The position numbers were made by a program, and so were the translations under genes. Positions 34,944 to 41,809 of a stretch of DNA of 64,000 nucleotides are shown piece by piece. The notes under the pieces are model-generated. The model made no database searches. It saw nothing but the letters and a program-made list of their open reading frames with translations, and was not told where the DNA came from. The DNA lies in assembly GCA_003104995.1 (NCBI GenBank), contig PQAO01000012.1, positions 103,307 through 167,306 on the forward strand, given 5' to 3'. How positions within the stretch are numbered: the first letter of the stretch is position 1; each line of letters begins with the position of its first letter. Source of the stretch: Dehalococcoidia bacterium (lineage in GTDB: Bacteria > Chloroflexota > Dehalococcoidia > Tepidiformales > Tepidiformaceae).

Positions 34944-35821
34944 TGCTGTGCCCTGTACTTCCAGTTGCCCCGGACGATGGCGTCGGTCACCTTCGACACC
35001 TTCGCCATCTCGGCAACGTCGTGGACCCGCACGATATCGGCGCCCGCAGCGATGGCGAGGGTGACGGTGGCGGCGGTGCCTTCGAGCCGCTCTTCGACCG
35101 GGGCATCGAGGACGAAGCCGATGGTGGACTTGCGGCTCGTTCCGACCAGGAGGGGGAGCCGGAACTCCCAGAGTTCGGGCAGGCGGCGGATGAGCTCGAG
35201 GTTCTGTTCGGGGGTCCAGCCGAAGCCGAAGCCGGGGTCGAGGATGACCTGGCCGGGGGCGATGCCGTGACGATGGCAGAGGGCGAGGGTGGCGTGGAAG
35301 CCGTCGGCGATGTCCGTGACCACATCGTTGAAGTCGCGGCCGCGCTGGTTGTGCATGGCGACGAGCGGCACGCCGTGCCGGGCCACGATGGCCGGCATTT
35401 CGGAGTCGGAGCGCATGCCCCAGATGTCGTTCACCATGTCCGCTCCCGACTGAAGCGCCCATCCCGCGACCACGGCATGGAAGGTATCGACGGAGATCGG
35501 GAGGGTCGAGGCGGCGCGCACGGCTTCGATGCAGGGGACGACCCGGCGGGCCTCTTCGGCAGGGTCGAGGACCGGAGCGCCGGGGCGGGAGGACTGGCCA
35601 CCGACGTCGAGGATGTGTGCACCGGCAGCTTCGAAGGCGGCGGCCTGGCGGGCAGCGGCAGCAGGGTCGGCGCCGAGGCCGTCGCCGGAGAATGAGTCGG
35701 GGGTGACGTTGATGACCCCCATGAGGTAGGTGCGGGCGCCCCACTCAAATTCGCGCCCGCGGATGGTGAGCGATGGGGCCAGGTAGTCCCGGCGGATGGG
35801 CCAGGAGACGGTGGTGGGCAT
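34940..35821 (-). CDS. folP: Dihydropteroate synthase
   Basis: 293 residues. L-M-G-V-I-N-V-T-P-D-S-F-S-G-D-G, D-V-G-G-Q-S-S-R-P-G, I-S-V-D-T, V-N-D-I-W-G and D-P-G-F-G-F-G are the pterin-site strands and loops. It joins the pterin pyrophosphate to p-aminobenzoate. It is the middle gene of a coupled JAMM-folP-folK operon. Confidence 0.97.
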   Translation of the reverse strand: MPTTVSWPIRRDYLAPSLTIRGREFEWGARTYLMGVINVTPDSFSGDGLGADPAAAARQAAAFEAAGAHILDVGGQSSRPGAPVLDPAEEARRVVPCIEAVRAASTLPISVDTFHAVVAGWALQSGADMVNDIWGMRSDSEMPAIVARHGVPLVAMHNQRGRDFNDVVTDIADGFHATLALCHRHGIAPGQVILDPGFGFGWTPEQNLELIRRLPELWEFRLPLLVGTSRKSTIGFVLDAPVEERLEGTAATVTLAIAAGADIVRVHDVAEMAKVSKVTDAIVRGNWKYRAQQ

Positions 35822-36240
35822 CAGGGGATGACTTCGAACTCCTGCTCGATGCGCTCGGGGCCGTCGATGTACCAGGCGCGGACTTCGGGGTTCTCCAGGT
35901 CGGCCACGCCGATGATGAAGTGGACGAAAGGGGGGCCGAAGAATGGGCCCATCATGCGGATGTCGGTGGGGCTGGGGATGGGGGGGCTGCCGGTGTGGGA
36001 GTGGTAGAAGCCTGCGAGTTCAGCGCCGGAGTCATCGATGGCCTGTTCGTGTTTGCGCGTTTCGAGGGGGTCGATGCTGAAGCGGTAGGGGCTGGCCTCG
36101 CGGTTCCTGGCACGGCGCACTTCGACGACGGCGCCGTCTTTGGTCGCGAGGAGGCCGCAGGCCTCGATCGGGGCGTCTTCGAGGGCGTGCTGGATCATGG
36201 CGTCGATGTGCGCCTGGGAGAGACGGATGGCGATGGCCAA
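35821..36240 (-). CDS. JAMM/Mov34 metalloprotease-like protein
   Basis: 139 residues. The catalytic JAMM motif is complete: an upstream Glu in E-A-C-G-L-L, then H-S-H-T-G-S-P-P-I-P-S-P-T-D (HxH-x7-S-x2-D). Bacterial single-domain members remove ubiquitin-like sulfur carriers from substrates or cleave their C-terminal adducts. It starts with TTG at 36240, with CGGAG 7 bases upstream. Its stop overlaps the folP start by one base, so it is the first gene of the folate operon. Confidence 0.9.
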   Translation of the reverse strand: MAIAIRLSQAHIDAMIQHALEDAPIEACGLLATKDGAVVEVRRARNREASPYRFSIDPLETRKHEQAIDDSGAELAGFYHSHTGSPPIPSPTDIRMMGPFFGPPFVHFIIGVADLENPEVRAWYIDGPERIEQEFEVIP

Positions 36241-36270
36241 GCAGGGCTCCGGGTGGGGAGTGGTGAATCC

Positions 36271-36276
36271 ATTGTA
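36271..36276 (-). promoter_or_regulatory. -10 of JAMM-folP-folK operon
   Basis: TACAAT on the minus strand 30 bases before the TTG start; no clear -35. Confidence 0.4.
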
Positions 36277-36333
36277 GGGGAGCCGGGAGGATAGGGGAGT
36301 CGCAGGTGACCACCCGGCCATCCCCGCCCGGCG

Positions 36334-36377
36334 GCCATTTTCGATTCACGATTCGCGATTCACGATTGGCGATTGGC
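36334..36377. repeat. Heptamer array with GCCATTTTCGATTCAC head
   Basis: Five 7-base units of the form GATTNNN (36343-36377) preceded by GCCATTTTC. The first 16 bases recur inverted at 36745-36760. Confidence 0.85.
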
Positions 36378-36405
36378 GCCGCACCGCGCACCCTCGTGGC
36401 GTTCC

Positions 36406-36440
36406 GGGAGTCGCGGCCTCCGCCTCCGCTGGCCGGGGCC
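36406..36440 (+). repeat. Dispersed core repeat, copy A (diverged)
   Basis: Starts GGGAGTCGCGG and resembles the better conserved copies at 38466 (same orientation) and 45608 (inverted). Confidence 0.55.
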
Positions 36441-36487
36441 GACGTGCGCGAAGGCAGTTCGACGTAAGCTTGTGGGTGGGAGGCCGC

Positions 36488-36715
36488 ATGAACCGCGACG
36501 AGAAGATACGGGAACTGGTGGAGCGAGAGGACGATGGCGTGCGGCGGCCGGCGCTGGACATCATTGACGATGAGGCGCGCCGGACGAACACGTTCGGTTC
36601 GAAGGAGCACCGGGCGGCGCGGGACCAGGTGGAGTCGCAGCACGATGCAGCGCGGCGCGCGTTCGAGGGGTATTCGGAGGTGCAACTGGACGCGGCGATT
36701 GCGACGGCAGGGTAG
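36488..36715 (+). CDS. Unknown 75-residue charged protein
   Basis: Not recognised. Highly charged, helical (M-N-R-D-E-K-I-R-E-L-V-E-R-E-D-D). GGGAGG lies 4 bases before the ATG. It is enclosed by inverted heptamer arrays at 36334 and 36724, giving a ~430-bp mobile-looking unit. Confidence 0.6.
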   Translation: MNRDEKIRELVEREDDGVRRPALDIIDDEARRTNTFGSKEHRAARDQVESQHDAARRAFEGYSEVQLDAAIATAG

Positions 36716-36723
36716 GGTCGCGG

Positions 36724-36760
36724 GTAAATCGGAAATCGTAAATCGTGAATCGAAAATGGC
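36724..36760. repeat. Heptamer array, inverted partner of 36334
   Basis: Units of the form (G/T)NAAATC and a GTGAATCGAAAATGGC tail, exact reverse complement of 36334-36349. Confidence 0.85.
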
Positions 36761-36790
36761 GGGGCGGTGCGGAGGGGTGGCGTGGGTCCG

Positions 36791-38347
36791 CTACGGACGG
36801 AAGCCGCGCTGCCGGGGGCCGAGCTGGGTGGCTTCGATGGCGTACGCCTGGTGCACCCATTCGCAGAGGATCGGGCGGGTATCGCGCGGGTCGATCATGT
36901 GCTCGATGCCGAAGGCGGCGGCGGTGCGGAGAGGCGAGCGGACGGCGCCCAGGCGCTCCATGAGCTCGGCGCGGAGGGCGTCCGGGTTTTCGGAGGCCGC
37001 GAGGTCGCGCTTGTACGCTGCTTCGATGCCGCCTTCGAGCGGGAGCGAGCCCCAATCGCCGCTGGGCCAGGCATAGCGCAGGTTGAGCCCGGCGGTGTTG
37101 GCATGGGCGGCGCCGGCGACGCCGTAGGCGCGGCGCATGATGATCGTGACCCAGGGGACGCTGGCCTGGAAGACGGCGGCCATTGCGCTCGCGCCCTTGC
37201 GGATGGTGGCGGCCTTTTCGCCCCAGGTGCCGATGACGAACCCCGGCTGGTCGAGGAAGTTGACGCAGGGCAGGTGGAACGTATCGCAGAGGTCGACGAA
37301 GCGCGCGAGCTTTTCGCTGCCCTGGGCGGTAAGCCCGCCACCGTAGAAGTAGGGGTCGTTCGAGACGACGCCGACCGGGAAGCCGTCGAGGCGTCCGAAA
37401 CCGGTGACGACGGACTGGCCCCAGCCGCCGCCGATTTCAAAGAACGAATCGCGGTCGAGGACGGCTTCGAGGACGTGGCGGACCTTGTAGGGGCGGCGGC
37501 GGTTCTTGGGGATGGCGCCGATGAGCCAGTCTTCCTTGCGGGCGGGGTCGTCGGTTGGGTCGCTCCGGCGGGGCTGCTCCCACACGTTGGCAGGGAGATA
37601 GGAGAGGAAGCGGCGGATCTGCTGGAAGGCATCCTCCTCGGTCTCGGCCAGGTTATCGACGACGCCGTTGTGGTAGTGGATGTCAGCGCCGCCGAGGTCT
37701 TCCTTGGTGACCTCCTCACCCATACCGGCGGCGACCACGGGCGGGCCGGCGACGAAAACCTGGGCGGTGTCCTTGACCATGATGCTCCAGTGGGAGGTGA
37801 CGACCCGGGCGGCGCCGAGGCCGGCGACGCTGCCCATTGCGGCGGCAATGACGGGGACTTCGGAGAGCATCTGGACGACGGTGTCCCAGCCGGGGTTGGC
37901 GGGGATGTAGGTGTGGCCCTGGTTGCCCTGGGTACGGACGCTGCCGCCGCCGCCGGTGCCATCGACCAGGCGGACGATGGGCATGCGGAGCTCGCGGGCC
38001 ATCTTCTCGGCATAGACCTGTTTGCCCCCGATGGATGCATCGGCCGCGCCGCCGCGGACGGTGAAGTCGTCGCCGCTAACGACGACCCGGCGGCCATCGA
38101 TGCGGGCGAAGCCCATGATGAAGTTGCTGGGACGGAAGTCGATGAGGTTGCCCTGGTCGTCGTATTCGGCGCGGCCGGCGAGCTCGCCGGTTTCAGCGAA
38201 GCTGCCGGGGTCGACGAGGCCGGCGATGCGTTCGCGGACGGTGAGTTTGCCGCCGTCGTGCTGGCGCTTGATGTTGTCGGGGCCGCCCATCTGGCGGGCG
38301 ATTTCGGCGCGGCGGCGCATCTCCTGGACTTCGGGTTCCCATGTCAT
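36791..38347 (-). CDS. Acyl-CoA carboxylase carboxyltransferase subunit (PccB/MmdA-like)
   Basis: 518 residues, full length. Both crotonase-fold halves are visible. The acyl-CoA half contains R-L-V-D-G-T-G-G-G-G-S and A-A-M-G-S-V-A-G-L-G-A-A. The carboxybiotin half contains F-L-D-Q-P-G-F-V-I-G and R-R-A-Y-G-V-A-G-A-A. No biotin carboxylase or biotin carrier gene is adjacent, so partners must be elsewhere. The substrate (propionyl-, acetyl- or methylcrotonyl-CoA) is not fixed by the sequence. Confidence 0.92.
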   Translation of the reverse strand: MTWEPEVQEMRRRAEIARQMGGPDNIKRQHDGGKLTVRERIAGLVDPGSFAETGELAGRAEYDDQGNLIDFRPSNFIMGFARIDGRRVVVSGDDFTVRGGAADASIGGKQVYAEKMARELRMPIVRLVDGTGGGGSVRTQGNQGHTYIPANPGWDTVVQMLSEVPVIAAAMGSVAGLGAARVVTSHWSIMVKDTAQVFVAGPPVVAAGMGEEVTKEDLGGADIHYHNGVVDNLAETEEDAFQQIRRFLSYLPANVWEQPRRSDPTDDPARKEDWLIGAIPKNRRRPYKVRHVLEAVLDRDSFFEIGGGWGQSVVTGFGRLDGFPVGVVSNDPYFYGGGLTAQGSEKLARFVDLCDTFHLPCVNFLDQPGFVIGTWGEKAATIRKGASAMAAVFQASVPWVTIIMRRAYGVAGAAHANTAGLNLRYAWPSGDWGSLPLEGGIEAAYKRDLAASENPDALRAELMERLGAVRSPLRTAAAFGIEHMIDPRDTRPILCEWVHQAYAIEATQLGPRQRGFRP

Positions 38348-38374
38348 GGCGCGGCTCCGGGGAGGTGTGGGGGG

Positions 38375-38380
38375 ATTGTA
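38375..38380 (-). promoter_or_regulatory. -10 of carboxyltransferase gene
   Basis: TACAAT on the minus strand 27 bases before the ATG, directly beside the heptamer array. Confidence 0.4.
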
Positions 38381-38381
38381 C

Positions 38382-38451
38382 GGGAGGAGGGAGGAGGGAG
38401 GAGGGAGGAGGGAGGAGCGAGGAGCGAGCGGCGAAGGACGAAGTACGAAGT
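38382..38451 (+). repeat. 70-bp heptamer array, ten units in register
   Basis: GGGAGGA x5, GCGAGGA, GCGAGCG, GCGAAGG, ACGAAGT x2: ten consecutive 7-base units that drift in sequence but never lose register. Confidence 0.92.
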
Positions 38452-38465
38452 GCGCCGGGATGGGC

Positions 38466-38512
38466 AGGAGTCGCGGGATTCCGCCCCCGCCGGCCCCGGG
38501 AGGGGCGCCCCC
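38466..38512 (+). repeat. Dispersed core repeat, copy B
   Basis: Begins AGGAGTCGCGGGATTCCGCC. By hand alignment about 40 of 47 positions match the inverted copy at 45608-45654. Confidence 0.8.
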
Positions 38513-38527
38513 ATGGCGCGCGCTGCC

Positions 38528-38562
38528 GCCATTTCCGATTCACGATTTCCGATTTGCGATTG
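38528..38562 (+). repeat. GATT-type heptamer array, copy 3
   Basis: GCCATTTCCGATTCACGATT followed by two further 7-base units. Same family as 36334. Confidence 0.85.
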
Positions 38563-38591
38563 ACCCCCGGGCCACCCGTCCGCACCCTGCC

Positions 38592-38621
38592 GCCATTTCC
38601 GATTCACGATTTCCGGTTCAC
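38592..38621 (+). repeat. GATT-type heptamer array, copy 4
   Basis: GCCATTTCCGATTCACGATT repeated 64 bases after copy 3. The rest of 38622-38788 shows no gene; it must hold the promoter of the secreted protein gene. Confidence 0.85.
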
Positions 38622-38788
38622 CCCGCGACCAGCCCCCACGCGCACACCGATCGTAGGTCCGACCGTGAGGGAGGCTGCAGAGCGGTGGGCGCCAATGACT
38701 ACGGGCCATCGGCGGAAAGGATTATCAGACATAAGTTTCTGGTGTTTATGTAGATGGCGGGAGTAGAGTGAACGGGCACACGGAAGGT

Positions 38789-38823
38789 CCGGAACTTTTC
38801 CGGGCGGTTACGCGTTTGGCGTA
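38789..38823 (+). promoter_or_regulatory. Leader hairpins before secreted-protein gene
   Basis: CCGGAA-CTT-TTCCGG (38789-38803) and TACGC-GTTTG-GCGTA (38809-38823, extendable by two pairs) lie just before AGGAGG at 38826. The second could control access to the ribosome site. No known riboswitch class recognised. Confidence 0.4.
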
Positions 38824-38839
38824 GCAGGAGGATCTCAAC

Positions 38840-41404
38840 GTGCGGATGAGCAAGCAAAGTTATCGATTCGGGGCGCGAGAGGCATTTGTCCTTGTCGTGG
38901 CCCTGCTTTCAGCGCTGGTAGCGATCGGCTACCAGACCAGGGATGCGTACGCGGACGGGACGTTCGGGTTCAGTTCAGCGACCTACACAGTCAACGAGGG
39001 CGACACGGCCCAGATCGTAATCAACCGGACCGGTGGAACAGAGAACGTTCAAATAACCGCGACGGTCGGGGACCAGACCGCCATTTCCCCAACTCATTAC
39101 ATTAATCCTGGTCCTGTGCAGTTCATTTTCACGGTCCCGGGAAGCAACACGGCGACGTTGCAGGTTGGGACCGTCGAGGATCTGGTCCAGAACGTGGATC
39201 GCACCTTTTCCGTCACGCTCACTGTGCCCAGCGGCTCCACGCCCGGGATCACGAGCGCGGTTGTAACAATCGTAGACGACGACGGGCCTTCAACGTACAG
39301 CTACCAGAGCACAGCAGTGACGTTCTCGGAGGGTACGAGCAACGCCATGGTAACCGTGCTCCGTTCCGGGGCGACGGGGGTCGCCCAGCAGGTGGACTGC
39401 AATGTCACCGGCGGAAGCGCCACCCCGGGAGTTGACTTCACCGTCGTAGACGGGACGGCGAATTTCGGCGTCGGCGCGACCACAGCGACCTGCACGTTCA
39501 ACATCATCAACGACGGCAGTTCGGAAGCGAATGAGACCATCACGCTGGGATTCCTGAACGCCTCCGGTGGATTCAGTGCGGGCGCAACGAATCAAACCAT
39601 GACCATCACGATTACCGATGCCCCGGCTGGCACCGTGCAGTTCAGCCAATCGAGTTACACGGTGACCGAGGGGGTTGGGCTGGCGACCTTCGGGGTCACG
39701 CGGACAGGTGGTAGCAATGGCGCGATCACGGCGTTCTGCTCCACCACGACTGGCCCGGGCAGCGCCACTGTCAACGTGGACTACATCCAGGTCGTGAACC
39801 AACCACTCACGTGGGCTGACGGCGTGACCACGACCAGGTTCTGCCAGGTGCAGATCATCCAGGACGGGACGATCGAAGCGTCGGAACAGTTCGGGCTCCA
39901 GCTGACGGGCGGCAACGTGGGGTCGCCGTCGACGGCGACGGTCACCATAAACGATGACGACGGCGTCGGGGTGCTCCAGTTCAGTTCGGCGACCTACACG
40001 GGGGCCGAGACGGGCGGGGCCATCACCATCACGGTGACGCGCACCGGGAGCACGACGGGCCAGGTGACGGTGGACTTCGCGACCACCACCATCGGGAGCA
40101 CCGCAACGGCGGGCGTCGATTACATCGCGACCTCGGGCACGCTGACCTGGACGAACGGCGACGGGACGTCCAAGTCGTTCACGGTGACGCCGGTCGCCGA
40201 TGGGGTGGCCGAGGGCACCGAGACCGTGAACCTGGTGCTTTCGAACCCGACCGGCGGCGCGTCGCTCGGGGCGCAATCGACGGCGGTGTTGCACATCACG
40301 GACTCGACGACCATCCCGGTCATCACGAGCATCTCGCCAGCAGCCGGCCCGATCGTGGGCGGGACGCCGGTCACCATCTACGGGGCGAACTTCACCGGGG
40401 CCCTCTCGGTTACCTTCGGCGGGTTCGCCTGCACGTCGGTGAACGTGGTCTTGAGCACGCAGATCACCTGCGTGACGCCGGCCCACCTCGGCGGGACGGT
40501 CGAAGTGATCGTCACGACGGCGATCGGGTCGAACACGACGATTGGCACGCAGAACGACTTCTTCTACACGGGCGGGCCGACGGTCACATTCATCAGCCCG
40601 AGCACGGGCCCGGCGACGGGCAACACGATCGTGACGATTACGGGCACGGGCTTCACCTCGAGCGGGATGACGGTGAAGTTCGGGACAGTGGCCGCGGTCT
40701 TCACCTACATCGACACGACGACCATCGTGGCGGTCGCGCCGGCCCAGTCGGCGGGGACGGTCGACGTCATCGTGACAACGCCGGGCGGGACTTCGCCGAA
40801 CACGGCGGCCGACAACTACACCTACACGGGTACTTCGGTCCCGGTCGTCACCTCGGTAAGCCCGGCGAGCGGACCGATCGGGACGACGATCATCATCACG
40901 GGGACGGGCTTTGCGGGAGTGACCTCGGTGACGGTCGGCGGCGTCTCCGCATCGTTCACGGTGGTCCTTTCGACGCAGATCACGGCGACGGTCCCGGCGG
41001 GTACGCCGGCAGGCGTGGTCGACGTGCGGGTGACGGGCCCCGGCGGGATGAGCGCGAACACGGCGGCCGACAACTTCACGAACACGTCCGCGGGGCAGAC
41101 CGTGACGTACACGCTCTACTTCCGGTTCACGCTGCTGGTGTGGACGGGCAAGAACAACATCGGCGCGCTTGCGGCCCTGAGTGGACAGGAAACGCCTGAC
41201 AACCCGCAGACGAACAACGTCTCGGGCTCGGTCGGCGCCATCTACCGCTTTAACGGGTCGACCCAGAGCTGGGAGGCGTACTTCCCGGGTTCGGACGGCG
41301 TGCCGGGCGCGAACAACTTCACGACCCTGCAGAACGGGACGGCCTACTTCATCGCCCTGAAGGGCGGTGGGACGATGAGCTGGACGGTCCTGGCCGGGCC
41401 GTAG
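38840..41404 (+). CDS. Secreted Calx-beta / TIG repeat surface protein
   Basis: 854 residues. The GTG start has AGGAGG 8 bases upstream. A Sec signal peptide (hydrophobic 15-31, cleavage likely after A-Y-A at 38) is followed by four Calx-beta-type domains (about 43-485; F-S-S-A-T-Y-T-V-N-E-G, V-T-I-N-D-D-D). Three IPT/TIG domains follow (about 490-750; I-T-G-T-G-F, T-A-A-D-N-Y/F), then a ~95-residue C-terminal module with conserved Trp/Tyr (V-W-T-G-K-N, S-W-E-A-Y-F-P-G, A-Y-F-I-A-L). Adhesion or matrix function is inferred from the domains. The TIG-coding DNA is internally repetitive. Confidence 0.88.
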   Translation: MRMSKQSYRFGAREAFVLVVALLSALVAIGYQTRDAYADGTFGFSSATYTVNEGDTAQIVINRTGGTENVQITATVGDQTAISPTHYINPGPVQFIFTVPGSNTATLQVGTVEDLVQNVDRTFSVTLTVPSGSTPGITSAVVTIVDDDGPSTYSYQSTAVTFSEGTSNAMVTVLRSGATGVAQQVDCNVTGGSATPGVDFTVVDGTANFGVGATTATCTFNIINDGSSEANETITLGFLNASGGFSAGATNQTMTITITDAPAGTVQFSQSSYTVTEGVGLATFGVTRTGGSNGAITAFCSTTTGPGSATVNVDYIQVVNQPLTWADGVTTTRFCQVQIIQDGTIEASEQFGLQLTGGNVGSPSTATVTINDDDGVGVLQFSSATYTGAETGGAITITVTRTGSTTGQVTVDFATTTIGSTATAGVDYIATSGTLTWTNGDGTSKSFTVTPVADGVAEGTETVNLVLSNPTGGASLGAQSTAVLHITDSTTIPVITSISPAAGPIVGGTPVTIYGANFTGALSVTFGGFACTSVNVVLSTQITCVTPAHLGGTVEVIVTTAIGSNTTIGTQNDFFYTGGPTVTFISPSTGPATGNTIVTITGTGFTSSGMTVKFGTVAAVFTYIDTTTIVAVAPAQSAGTVDVIVTTPGGTSPNTAADNYTYTGTSVPVVTSVSPASGPIGTTIIITGTGFAGVTSVTVGGVSASFTVVLSTQITATVPAGTPAGVVDVRVTGPGGMSANTAADNFTNTSAGQTVTYTLYFRFTLLVWTGKNNIGALAALSGQETPDNPQTNNVSGSVGAIYRFNGSTQSWEAYFPGSDGVPGANNFTTLQNGTAYFIALKGGGTMSWTVLAGP

Positions 41405-41428
41405 GCACCGCAGGGCACAAACGAATAC

Positions 41429-41457
41429 AAGGGGGCGCCTCGCTGGGGCGCCCCCTT
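41429..41457 (+). terminator. Rho-independent-like terminator of surface-protein gene
   Basis: AAGGGGGCGCC / GGCGCCCCCTT, 11-bp perfect stem, 7-base loop, followed by CTTGCG; 24 bases after the stop codon. Confidence 0.8.
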
Positions 41458-41510
41458 CTTGCGTGCTGGCGGGCGAAACGGTGGGCCGGTGACGCGGGAT
41501 ATCCGTGAAC

Positions 41511-41519
41511 TGCTATAGT
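41511..41519 (+). promoter_or_regulatory. Extended -10 before small membrane protein
   Basis: TGC-TATAGT followed by CCGCG; 13 of 14 bases identical to the moxR-operon box at 16018. GTGACG lies 19 bases upstream as a weak -35. Confidence 0.5.
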
Positions 41520-41549
41520 CCGCGCGCAAACTCGAGGTGAGGTGTCGCG

Positions 41550-41798
41550 ATGCCGGCGGGCAGTCTACGAAGGATTCATGAAGACGAAGGTGGCCATGCA
41601 GTGCTGGCCATTGGCGTGCTGCCGGCGGCGGTGGGCGCGGTGTTGCTGGGCATCGGGGCTGCGAACGACACCGGCTGGCTGGCGATCACCGGCGGGATCG
41701 TGACGGGGCTCGGCATGGTCTTCTATGACGTAACGCGTCACTCGACGATCGACAAGGGGATGTACGGGCGGCTCGACCGGCTGGACGGGAACAAATAG
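41550..41798 (+). CDS. Small two-helix membrane protein
   Basis: 82 residues with two membrane segments (about 17-37 and 41-60), a charged N-terminus and C-terminus facing the same side. GAGGTGAGG precedes the ATG. No family recognised. It ends 11 bases before the CoA-transferase gene and may be co-transcribed. Confidence 0.7.
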   Translation: MPAGSLRRIHEDEGGHAVLAIGVLPAAVGAVLLGIGAANDTGWLAITGGIVTGLGMVFYDVTRHSTIDKGMYGRLDRLDGNK

Positions 41799-41809
41799 GG
41801 GGACCGCCG

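Noticed and set aside
38382..38451. CRISPR or direct-repeat array
   Set aside because: Units are 7 bases with no spacers; it is a simple tandem array.
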